Positions 1 to 9,768 of a stretch of DNA of 64,000 nt are shown piece after piece (positions within the stretch are counted from its first letter, which is position 1; each line of letters starts with the position of its first letter). Made by a program: the position numbers and the translations under genes. The notes under the pieces are model-generated. The model worked only from the letters and a program-made list of their open reading frames with translations. It was not told the origin of the DNA and made no database searches. Source of the DNA: Anastatus disparis (lineage: Eukaryota > Arthropoda > Insecta > Hymenoptera > Eupelmidae); assembly GCA_017163975.1 (NCBI GenBank), contig JAFFSR010000314.1, forward strand, positions 5,380,501-5,444,500. The letters run 5' to 3'.

Positions 1-2888
1 GTAGTTTACGTTATGATAACAGCATAATACAAGATACTGTTTTACCTTCGTCAGAAAATTTTTCTAAAAATTCACAATCAATGTCAGATATTGATGATGA
101 TATTAATTCTGAGTATTTTCTGCAACCTGAACAAAATTGTGATCCTACCATTGATTCTAACCAATGTAATGAAACTGAAAATAACACCACCAAAATTCAT
201 GGAATTCAAAATTTGGATATTGATAAGGATTTGCAAAAAAGTAATGAAAATCTTACTCTCTCTCTGCAAATAATAAAATTACAAAGCCAAAAAATAAGAA
301 GAATATTATATCGTATACAACTGTAGATTTCGAATCAATAAAATATAATAAAAGCCCATTAGGACAACTATTTTCAAAAAATAATAAGTGTAAACTTAAT
401 TCGACAGAAAAACCAAAAAAATACACTTGTATGTTTTGTCATAAACGTCTTCGTTATAAAATTACGGATCATTGGTTTACAGTACATAAAGATGAACCTC
501 AAATTAAAGAGATTTTGGAGTTACCAAAAGCTGAAAGAAATAAAGGAATAACTCTTAGCGTAGATCAGAGTAAAAGGGCCAAGCTGATTCAGAAACTTCG
601 TTATGATGGATCTTTTTATAATAATTGTCATGCTGATAGTGTTTCTGATCTAGAATTACCTAGGAACCCCCGAAAAGAAAAGAGTTGCATACGTATTTTG
701 TCTAACCTTTCAATTTGTCCTTTTTGTCATGGAACATTTTCAAAATATGCTATTTACAAGCATATGAAACTATGTAGCGATACTAGACATTTGAGCTCAA
801 GAGTGTTACATAATTATGTAATTGGTGATATTCACCCTGATGCTAATCTTTATTTTCGAATTGTAGCATCCAGGCTCAATAATGATGAAATAGCTACAGT
901 AGCTAAGTATGATCCCTTAATAGTAGCATATGGAAATCATCTTTCCTTCAAATATCGATTATCAAATCACCATAACAATCAAATTAGAGCAGAAATTAGA
1001 TTGTTAGCTCGCCTTTTAATAAATGTTAAGAAGATAGATAGTCGTATATCAGATTTGGCTTCAATGCTTAATCCAATTTTTAAAAAATCTTACATATTAA
1101 CAGTTGATAAAATAGGAAATTTCGACTTAGAGTTAAAGAGGTTTACTAATGGGAATATGGCTCTCATGGTTGGTCGTCTAGTAAAAGAAATATGCGATAT
1201 TCGCGTAGCCCAAATAATCGAACTCAGATTAGGAAACGAAAAAAAAAATGAAGTGAAAGAATTCTTGCAGCTACACAAAGTTCATTTTCCAGCACACATA
1301 GCAAAACCAGTCTCTGAATCGCAAACTTCAATTGAAATAGAAAAAGGAAGTTATCGACTTCCAAAAGAAGAAGATATTAAAAAAGTAAATGTGTATAGTT
1401 ACAAGAAACGTCAACAAGCTTACAATAAAATAAGTAAGGATGGTTTTCGCTATGATACGTACGTGGAATTGATGAAATCTACACTCATGACAATTCTTTT
1501 ATTCAATAGAAAACGACCTGGCGAGGTAGCTAGATTACTAAAAAAATGCTACAAATGTTCGATGGAAAAAATCACGCAAGAAAGTGAGCCAAAGTTATAT
1601 GAAAATATGTCAGAGGCAGCAAGGCTGGCTGCTTCAAAATATTGTCGAGTTCTAAAACGTGGAAAAAAAATACAAAAAAGTGCCCAATTTTACTAGATGA
1701 TGAAACCGTTCAATGTATCAATGTAATTTTGAATTTCCGTGAGAGAGCTGGCATTGATATAAACAATCCTTACATCTTTGCACTTCCAAATAAAGGAATC
1801 GAGTTCGCATGGATTGATGCTAGTCCCCTAATAGCAAAATATGCTCTTGAATGTGAAGCAAAAATTCCATCTCTTCTAAGAGGGACCAGATTGAGAAAGC
1901 ATATGGCTACAAAAGGCCTAGAATTAAAGCTTAAAAATGATGAAATATTTAATTCATCTCGTTTTATGGGACATAACCAAGATATTCATCTAGGGATATA
2001 CCGCCAACAACTAGCCAAAAATGATATATTACAAGTATCCAAATGGTTGGAGTACGCATCAGGAGATTTTATTGAAAACAATAATGGTCGTATAATTATG
2101 GAAGAAGATGGCCTATCAGATTTGGAAGATAATAGCCATCCATCTGCTGAAGTCAGTACTGCTTATAAACAAACCTCATCTTTTGAAACTATGCAAGCAT
2201 CTCCCATAGGCAAGTTTCTTTTTAAATTTTGAACTTATATCAATTCTATTAATATAAGTTCAAAGTAAACCAAAATTTATTCATCCTTTCAAGCACGATG
2301 AGAAGTATACTTCCCACTTTGTTTTTTTATTCGAATGATTTTTTTTTTCATGTATATTTATAGTATTGCTATTTTTTATACTATCAATTTTCAATTCATA
2401 TTTTCAGCTTCTTTACAAGAAAATCAACCATCATCAGAAAATGTTCAGAGGATTCAAAAAAAATTGACGGCTTTAAGCAGTAGATTAGTCTCTGAAGCTT
2501 TCTTAACACAAGCCTTAGCTAACAAACCAATACCTGGGTCAGATATTCAGAAGTTAATTGATGAAAATGATTATTTACGTGAACGAAAAGTCAATCAAGT
2601 TCGATGACACATTCAATGGCTGCAAAAAAATACGAAACGTAATGATGTAAAAAAAACTGAAATCAACGAAAAATTTGATAAAGTTTCTAAAAAAATAACT
2701 TTTAAAAATAGAACACCAACTAGCATATATAAGCATTTTGAAGAAAGTATTAAAAAAAAATTATTCCAAACATGTCTGAAATAATTAAAGGATACGAAAA
2801 ATCGCCTCTACTTCAAACATACAACCCTAGAGAAATAAGTCAAATGATTAAAAAAGCAATCGATTTTGATAATTTATCTGAAAAATAG
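1..2888 (+). pseudogene. Zinc-finger tyrosine recombinase, Crypton-like, broken by frameshifts
   Basis: The reading frame is open at the left edge, so the gene starts outside the window. Pieces in order: acidic Asn-rich region (to about 290), a C2H2-like finger starting CMFCHKRL (about 428-490), a second finger CPFCHGTFSKYAIYKHMKLC (about 716-775), a helical middle, then a tyrosine-recombinase core. Candidate catalytic residues are Arg in NRKRPGEVARL (about 1504-1536), the RLRKHMAT box (about 1890-1913), His in FMGH (about 1963-1974) and Tyr in GIYRQ (about 1993-2007), spaced as in the fold. The frame changes near 290, near 1670 and near 2755, each in an A homopolymer. A TGA interrupts it at 2605-2607. 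The C terminus lies in an exon after a GC-AG intron. Zinc finger plus Tyr recombinase suggests a Crypton-type transposon; a host-domesticated copy is possible. The frameshifts may be decay or homopolymer sequencing error. Confidence 0.6.
2210..2407 (+). other. Putative GC-AG intron in the recombinase gene
   Basis: The donor reads AG|GCAAGT, which fits the consensus of rare GC-AG introns. The acceptor is a pyrimidine-rich stretch ending TTTTCAG at 2407. Joining base 2209 to 2408 completes an Ala codon and keeps the downstream frame (ASLQENQPSSENV...) open for another 66 codons. Without splicing the upstream frame stops at 2232. Confidence 0.55.
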
Positions 2889-3335
2889 CGTTTATTTTGT
2901 ACAGACTAAATAATATATGCTATGTACTTTTATGTACTATACGATTTTATTAAATTAATAATTATTTATTAGATTATTGATTTACTAGATTAATAATTAT
3001 CAAAGTTATGTTTGTTTAAAAGTGTCCGCTTTTATATATTAATATGAAAAAGATTTTAATAAACGAAAAATTTTAATAAGTTACTAAAAAAATGACATTA
3101 AAAAATAGAATGCCTTACAGCATCTATAAACAATTTGAAGAAAGTGTTAAAAAAAATTATTCCAAACATGTCTAAAATAATTAAAGCATAAGAAAAATTG
3201 ATTTCGACAATTCATCTGCAAAAAAGAGTTTATTTTGTACAGACTGAATATTTAACGTTATGTATATTTATGTATTATATAATTTGATTAGATTGATAAT
3301 TATTTATTAGATTATTAATTCACTAGATTAATAAT
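2672..3335 (+). repeat. Imperfect tandem duplication of the recombinase 3' end
   Basis: A segment covering the last codons (TSIYKHFEESIKK region), the stop and about 150 bp of 3' flank occurs at about 2672-3060 and again from about 3069, offset 397 bp. Copy 2 is interrupted at 3335 and resumes at 5297 (ATTATCAAAGTTATG...), running on to about 5346. Copy 2 has extra substitutions and no longer codes. Confidence 0.7.
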
Positions 3336-4352
3336 CTTCCCAAAAAACCTTTAAAAAGGTAAAATTACGGTAAGTTAGCTTTAAAAAAAATCTTTTTTAC
3401 TATCTCAAACCTAAAAAATATTTTGTCAAAAATTTAAACCAATTTAATACAATCAACTATAAAAAAATTTATTATATCTCTAAAAAAAGGCTTTAACATT
3501 ATAGATAATAAAAAAGTGGGAATTTAATTATAACAAAAATACACTTGAAAAAATACTGAAATCAATAATGCGTGGTCAAGTTTTAATATGATTTAAAATA
3601 ATACTTACAAATGATATTGTACCCATATTTTGATGATAATAATGAATCAATAAAAAATTCATTTGTTAAAAATAAAGTGTAAAAAAAGCCATATAAAATG
3701 TTATTGAAAATATAAAACTATCTTTAACAAAATTTAAAAAAATAATAAGTAATTAACGTAAAAGTAAGAATAAAAGCAATATTACAGCTATAAACTTGCC
3801 AGGTCCACCCTTCAAAAGTTCTATTTCTTGGTGAATATAATTTTATAACATTAATGATATATTTAACTTTTGTAGAGTGGGCCTGGCAAGTTTCTAGCTG
3901 TAATATTACTTTTATTCTTACTTTTACGTTAATTACTTATTATTTTTTTAAATTTTGTTAAAGATAGTTTTATATTTTCAATAACATTTTATATGGCTTT
4001 TTTTACACTTTATTTTTAACAAATGAATTTTTTATTGATTCATTATTATCATCAAAATATGGGTACAATATCATTTGTAAGTATTATTTTAAATCATATT
4101 AAAACTTGACCATACATTATTGATTTCAGTATTTTTTCAAGTGTATTTTTGTTATAATTAAATTCCCACTTTTTTATTATCTATAATGTTAAAGCCTTTT
4201 TTTAGAGATATAATAAATTTTTTTATAGTTGATTGTATTAAATTGGTTTAAATTTTTGACAAAATATTTTTTATGTTTGAGATAGTGAAAAAGATTTTTT
4301 TTTATAGCTAACTTGCCGTAATTTTACCTTTTTAAAGGTTTTTTGGGAAGAT
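3334..4352. repeat. Near-perfect 1-kb palindrome
   Basis: The left arm, about 3334-3811, reads as the reverse complement of about 3875-4352 with few mismatches; the unpaired spacer is about 63 bp. The outermost bases are ATCTTCCCAAAAAACC and its complement. It lies inside the 3336-5296 insertion and has no coding capacity. Confidence 0.85.
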
Positions 4353-5296
4353 ATCACAACTTTTTCAAAGTCGAAAATTCTTATCTCAATAAATTTATTA
4401 ACTTTACCAATAATCTAATACTTTAATATAATAACACTAATTTTATAGCTAATTGTATCAACCTAATTTTTATATAATTATTATTATTATAAAATATTTG
4501 TTTTCGAAAAAATTTTAATCTTATTTTCTTCCACACTTTCAAATTAATCAATTATTATAAAACTTATTTTGTCTAAATATCGCATGAAAAACTAATTAAT
4601 TAATTAAGAATGTTTTAAAATATGCAAATATTACTTTTTTATTTGTTGTTGTTTTCATTTTTAAATACCAAATCGGTATTACCGACTTTTGAATTTTGCC
4701 GCTTTCAACTGTTGAATTTTATGTACGGGACGTTTTACTGCGCACGCGCGAACTGATCACATGAACGCCCGTGATTTTTCGTCAGCTCGTCAGCTATATA
4801 GAACGAGACACTAAATTCTTATATTGTTTTATACATTTAGCATGTTCTGAAAGCATTCGCCTGAATACATGCGTTCATTATTAAAAGATGTAACTCGTAT
4901 TCTCTTTCTTTTTCTCACTCTCTATACTCTCTTTCTCTCTCTCACTTATTAGCAATCGCACAACTCGTATTCTGTCTCTTTCTCTCACATCAGTCGAAAA
5001 ACTCTCCATCATTCTCTAACATCCGCCGGAAATCTGAAACAACCCGATATAGAAAAGAAATCGATAGACTAACCTGTAATAATATAAAAAAATCATGAAC
5101 ACTTGACTTTTGGCCATGTGTTTTTGTTGTCAGATAAAACATTACATCATTTTATGTATACTTGTAATCAAATAATATGTAAATATTGAAACATAATCAT
5201 TTACTCAAAGTTTTAATCTTTGAACATCACAAATTCAAAGTAAATAGGGAAAGCCGTAGCGCTAACTTGCCGTAAGGAGCGCTACCGCGCTCCCTG
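3336..5296. mobile_element. 1.96-kb insertion splitting the duplicated 3' end
   Basis: Comparison with copy 1 of the duplication shows that the sequence between ...TTAATAAT (ending 3335) and ATTATCAAAG (from 5297) is an insertion, with at most a 2-bp AT duplication. The first kilobase is a palindrome. The rest holds CT-rich tracts and no gene. TTACGG(T/C)AAGTTAGC occurs just inside both ends in opposite orientation (near 3368 and near 5267), so the ends are related inverted repeats. I cannot assign a superfamily. Confidence 0.6.
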
Positions 5297-5346
5297 ATTA
5301 TCAAAGTTATGTTTGATTGAAAGTATTCATTTTTATATATTGATAT

Positions 5347-6162
5347 GATTATCTAAATAATTAAATTATTCTATGAAAGTTTAATAGAGCACTTAAATTT
5401 GCTTATAATAAAAATATTTTATGAAGTTTATAAGTTGACTTATATAATAAAAAATTGGAGAAATTTTTTATTATAACAATTTTTTTTCTAAATAATTTTT
5501 TTTGTCAAAAATGTGTTTTCTTTTTCCGGTACCATTACATACATACTTTTTCCTTCAGAAATATTTGTTTTTTAAATAGTGTTTTTCTCATAGCTGTTGT
5601 TCCATAAGATTTGGAAGTACATTATTAATATTTTTGAATGCATTTTTTAAGACTCTGAAGATAAATGTAAAGTATGATATCAGCCATTTGAGCCAAGTTT
5701 TAAGGCTTAAAACTAAAAGAATATTTAAAATCATAAGAAAAAATTAATTCTCTGATAAAATAAGTTGTTGATAAGATTACTTGAATAAATAAAAATACTG
5801 TGGTACCAAAAAAGTTCTACTTTTTTTGAAGTTAGTATTTCGATAATTAATACTTGATTTTTATTCATAAATTTTAGCTGCCTTTTTAACAAAAGCATTC
5901 TGCGCAAACAGCAAGAAATCAGAGTTAGAATTAAAATTAAAATGCAAGTATCAAAAATCATTTGAAAAAAATCAATTGTATGAAACAAGTGAAAGTTTGT
6001 TTATATTTTACAAAATGAATCTTGCTATTATCAATAAAATTTAATTAATGACAGAAAATGAATTGCATTGCTAGGTAATGTAACTGATTATAAAATATGA
6101 ATAAGTAACAAAAGTTGTTAAGTTCAGAAAGCTTTTTAAAAGTTACCTGAAAATAATTAAAC
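5347..6162. other. AT-rich stretch without a recognised gene
   Basis: Only short chance frames are present, for example a hydrophobic 85-residue frame on the minus strand (5731-5988) without a family signature. I see no RNA gene or element boundary here. Confidence 0.5.
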
Positions 6163-6255
6163 AGATTTTGAGTTTATTAAATCATCTGTTATTTAAAAAT
6201 GAATGAAATAAAAACTAAGATTTTGAGTTTATTAAATCATTTGTTATTTAAAAAT
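6163..6255 (+). repeat. Two-copy 38-bp direct repeat, 55-bp period
   Basis: AGATTTTGAGTTTATTAAAT and the following 18 bases occur at 6163-6200 and 6218-6255 with a single difference. Confidence 0.8.
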
Positions 6256-6598
6256 AGAAAAAAAGACAAGTATATAATTTTATTATTGTGAATCTATATT
6301 TAAAAAAATATAATTAAAAGCATTGTATTCATTAACCATGTTACTTTACTGTATATTATTTGATGTGATGAATTATTATGTTTTAATTCTTGAAAATTTT
6401 ATCTGGCATCCAAATTTTCAATGGCGATTATACGATACTGCAGCGCCAAAACATACTAATTTCCATAAGGTGGCGAAATTTGGAACCCTTCTAAGAGTAG
6501 TTGTATATAGATATATTACCCGGGTTCTCTTAGACAGCTTCCAAGTAAATCCGCTAGGATCGTGACGGTATCGTATATTAGCGAATTTTATTTATGGG

Positions 6599-6850
6599 AG
6601 GGAGAGCGATGGTGTAACGGATAAGGCCACGATCACATGGTGCAGAATAGACATGCAGAATAGAGCTTGCGTAATAGAAATAACCAATGAGAGTTATTCT
6701 GCAACTTTCTAACTTTCTTCTCATTGGATATTTCTATTATGCAAGCTTTATTCTGCATGTCCATTCTGCACCATGTGATCGCGGCCTAAGGCTCTTGCAT
6801 TCCACACTGGGTACCTCTTACTTTTTTTCCGTAAGAAAAGTTTATGTGCG
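6599..6850 (+). repeat. tRNA-related SINE remnant
   Basis: GGAGAGCGATGGTGTAACGG followed (after removing a MITE) by ATAAGGCTCTTGC resembles the box A head of the SINE at 22,537-23,473, which reads GAGAGCGCGGTGGCGTAATG and ATAGAGCTCTTGC. I do not find a convincing box B, so this is a decayed or truncated copy. Confidence 0.4.
6625..6786. mobile_element. PIF/Harbinger-like MITE with TAA target duplication
   Basis: This 162-bp element has inverted ends GGCC(A/G)CGATCACATGGTGC and is flanked by TAA at 6622-6624 and 6787-6789. A 3-bp TWA duplication with GGCC-type ends is characteristic of PIF/Harbinger. It is inserted in the box A region of the SINE remnant and is non-coding. Confidence 0.7.
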
Positions 6851-8230
6851 CCTCTCTGCAGGCCTTAGAGCATATAGTAGTATTCAATACACTAAGGCAG
6901 CATTCAATGCACTAAGAGCGTAGTCAGTGTAAAAGAAAGTACACTATGTTGGTAGGTACACTCGACGGTAACATATTCTGTGATAATTCTTTTCCCCACA
7001 TTTAAGAATTAACCAGACGGAATCATCCAATGATGTCGCGTTATTTTGAAATCACAGAAAAAGAACTATCATAGAATATGTTTTCGTCGACAGTACATAC
7101 TTTTTTTTTACTCCAAGATCTGATTGTTCATATTCGATGACTATTCAGTCATCGAATATGGACATGCATAGAAGCGCCAAGCAAATAGGAAGAGTGAGGT
7201 AACTTTAGGAATCTATTCCCCCAGCTTATACACAGTTTGTCTATCTATATTACTGATTTATAGATATACTGATAATTTCAAAGCTGGAGGAATACTTGCC
7301 TTAAAATTTTGTACGCATCTACTCTTCTATTTACGTCTATATTCTTTGGTTCAGTTTTGGCCGCATGCGAAGTAAGAGAGAAAGCATGTACCCTCCCATA
7401 TAGTGCTGTCTCTTTTGCATTGACCACGCTCTTAGTGTACTGAATGCTGCTATATGGCTCGAATTTATAGTCCACACTTGGCACTCAGCACTCAGTTTAC
7501 ATGTATCAAACATCAATCTATCTTACTCTACTTCCATAAGAAAAACAAGGATAGAATGATGTTTAATACATGTAAATTGAGTGCTGAGTGCTTCGAGCAT
7601 ATACTACTGGAGGAAGCCTCCGAATGGCAGCAAGCGTTACAAGGCGAAGAGAGAGAAAGCCTCTATTTTGGAACGTGCTGTCTCTCTCTAGCCTGATTTG
7701 ATTGGCTGCTTCTGTTCCCCACTAAGAAAGTGAGAGAGAGATAGCACGTGCCAAAATAGAGGCTTTCTCTCTCTTCGCCTTGTAACGCAGTTAATAGCTG
7801 GGAGGCTTCCTCCAGTAGTATATGCTCGAAAGCTGAGTGCCAATTGTTGACTATAAATTCGAGCCTATATGCTCTAAGGTGCAGGCACAAGTCAGATTGG
7901 AAGTTATAGGGCCTTCGCAGGCTAAAAACATAAGACATAAGGAATAAGAAAATACATTGTCAGTGTATCTATATATGCAAGGAATAACAAGAATAAGAAA
8001 CTTATTCCTCGGATAGATAGACATATTGACAATGTATTTTCTTATCCCTTATGTCTCATGTTTTTAGTCTCTGAAGGCCCTTATAATCACTATAAAGCAT
8101 GTCTACGTTTATAGGGAACACGGAGCAATGAAACTTTGAGATCTGAGTGCTAAGTGTTGAGTTTCAAATATAAAATCGAGCCTTAGGGCCTTTGCAGGTT
8201 AAAGACATAAGCCGACATCAGACATAATGA
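6840..8230. repeat. Cluster of nested fold-back repeats
   Basis: At least three hairpins are interleaved: 7480-7590 (arms with CACTCAGCACTCA / TGAGTGCTGAGTG), 7581-7697 with 7730-7840 (arms with GGAGGAAGCCTCC and GAAGAGAGAGAAAGCCTCTA), and 7905-8085 (arms with ATAAGAAAATACATTGTC). A further half-copy of the last arm follows at about 8190-8250. A segment near 6866-6930 is repeated inverted near 7425-7470. Short open frames here are palindrome shadows. Confidence 0.65.
6956..7096. mobile_element. MITE, family with ACTCGACGG ends (copy 1)
   Basis: The inverted ends ACTCGACGGTAACATATTCT and the complementary right end are ~35 bp long, with GTAC at both outer borders (possible 4-bp target duplication). 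A second copy lies at 57,657-57,817. Non-coding. Confidence 0.6.
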
Positions 8231-8260
8231 TTGAGAAAATACATTGCCAATTATGCTGCA

Positions 8261-8430
8261 GTTTTTTATTGCAATTAATTAGTTTAGAATTCAAATTTAT
8301 GAAAATAAATAATTTTATTTATTATATTCTTGGATAATAATTTGTAATATCATACAAATTATATGAATCGATACTTTTTATTGCGATTATTCGTAAAGGA
8401 TAAGCAGATATTAATTGCAATAAAAAAAAC
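8261..8430. mobile_element. Small MITE with TTTTTTATTGCAATTAAT ends
   Basis: The ends are ~18-bp inverted repeats at 8261-8279 and 8411-8430. No certain target duplication. The interior is AT-rich and non-coding. Confidence 0.4.
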
Positions 8431-8818
8431 AACATAACCTGATAAATACAATTCACTGCTTATCGTCTTGCGCGCAAGCAGTTGTGTGTTCGTTTTTTTG
8501 ACTGACTCGCCGCTTGCGCGACAGGATAACTACAAGCTTCCGTACGTATATATACCTCGGTAAACACATGCGAACGCACGTATATTACATGTAATTTTAT
8601 ACTCGCTTGCAAGTGTTCCTGTAACTATAGTAGAATTTTAATATGATGTGCGATAAAACTCTTTTTATTCAAACTTAATAAATAAGTTGAAAAACGCTTA
8701 TATTTTCGTTATACTAATTAAAATAAATAATGCCTTTAAAAATTTTTTTCAAAATTACTGTTTAAAAATATGAAAATTTAAGAAAAAATTTGTGATATAA
8801 TGTTTATAAAATGATTTC
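8431..8818. other. No gene; short GC-richer hairpin segment
   Basis: The stretch near 8457-8530 holds an imperfect inverted pair around TTGCGCGCAAGC and GCTTGCGCG. The rest is AT-rich without a recognisable feature. Confidence 0.4.
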
Positions 8819-9449
8819 ACTGAAACTATCAAGTTTAAAAATAAGATTCTAAAGATATTTATTATTCTAAATGGCAAAAGATAATAATAGATGATTAAAA
8901 AATCACTATTTTATTCAAAGTATAAAAGTTTTATGTTTGAAATTAAGAAATATCATGTTTTCACTTGTATCGGTGCTTCAGAGGAATTTTAAATACTTTC
9001 ACTGTACAAGACATAATAATTTAAAAAATACTCCCTTTTTATTAGATTATTTGTAACCAAATTGTCTTCAGAGGTTTTTTTCTAAACTTTATAGCTTTTG
9101 AAAAAAAAATTAATCAAAAAATTCACAGTTTAATATTGACGAATTACTTACTTAAAAAATATCATGAATTTTTTTCTCCAAAATTATCAAATATAGAAGA
9201 AAACCTCTGAACACAATTTCGTTATGAATAATCTAAAAAATAAATATTTTTAAATTATTATATTTTGTACGGTCCAAATTTATTCCACTCAAACATTAAT
9301 ACAAGTCACAAAATATAATTTAATCTTATTAAACATAAAACTTCTATACTTTTAATGAAATAATGGTTTAAAAAGAATCTAGTACTTTCTTTTGCCATTT
9401 ACAACAATAAATGTCTTCGGATGCTCATTTTTAAACTTAATAGTTCTGA
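8819..9449. repeat. Imperfect 630-bp fold-back repeat
   Basis: The sequence from 8819 (GAAACTATCAAGTTTAAAAA) is matched, reverse-complemented, by that ending about 9449 (TTTTTAAACTTAATAGTTC). Pairing continues inward through TTTTATGTTTGAAATTAAG, the ACTTGTAT segment and the CAGAGG motif towards a centre near 9120. The arms are diverged, which suggests an old MITE. Confidence 0.6.
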
Positions 9450-9768
9450 TGAGATCAATTCATACTTTATGAAAAAATTTTTCATGAATGGTCTTCTTTG
9501 TAAACATCAAATTTAAAAGAGATTTTTCAGGCATTTTTTATTTGCATTAGGATAATGCAGATACAAACGTTTTTTAAAATAACTTGAAAAAGAAAAAATT
9601 GATGATTGTATCGAAATAAATGATCTTAAAGAATATCAAATATGAAGACAAATTTATAAAATATTTATGAAATTAAAAGATTGACTTTTACAATGAATTA
9701 TATTTTTATTAAAAAATTTTCTGATATTGATTTCTGATAAAAAAACGCTGCCAAGTGCTTTGGCGGAA

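Noticed and set aside
7278..7938. Frames sharing FEHILLEEASQ/E-like peptides on both strands
   Set aside because: The repeated peptides arise from the fold-back arms, not from a gene family.
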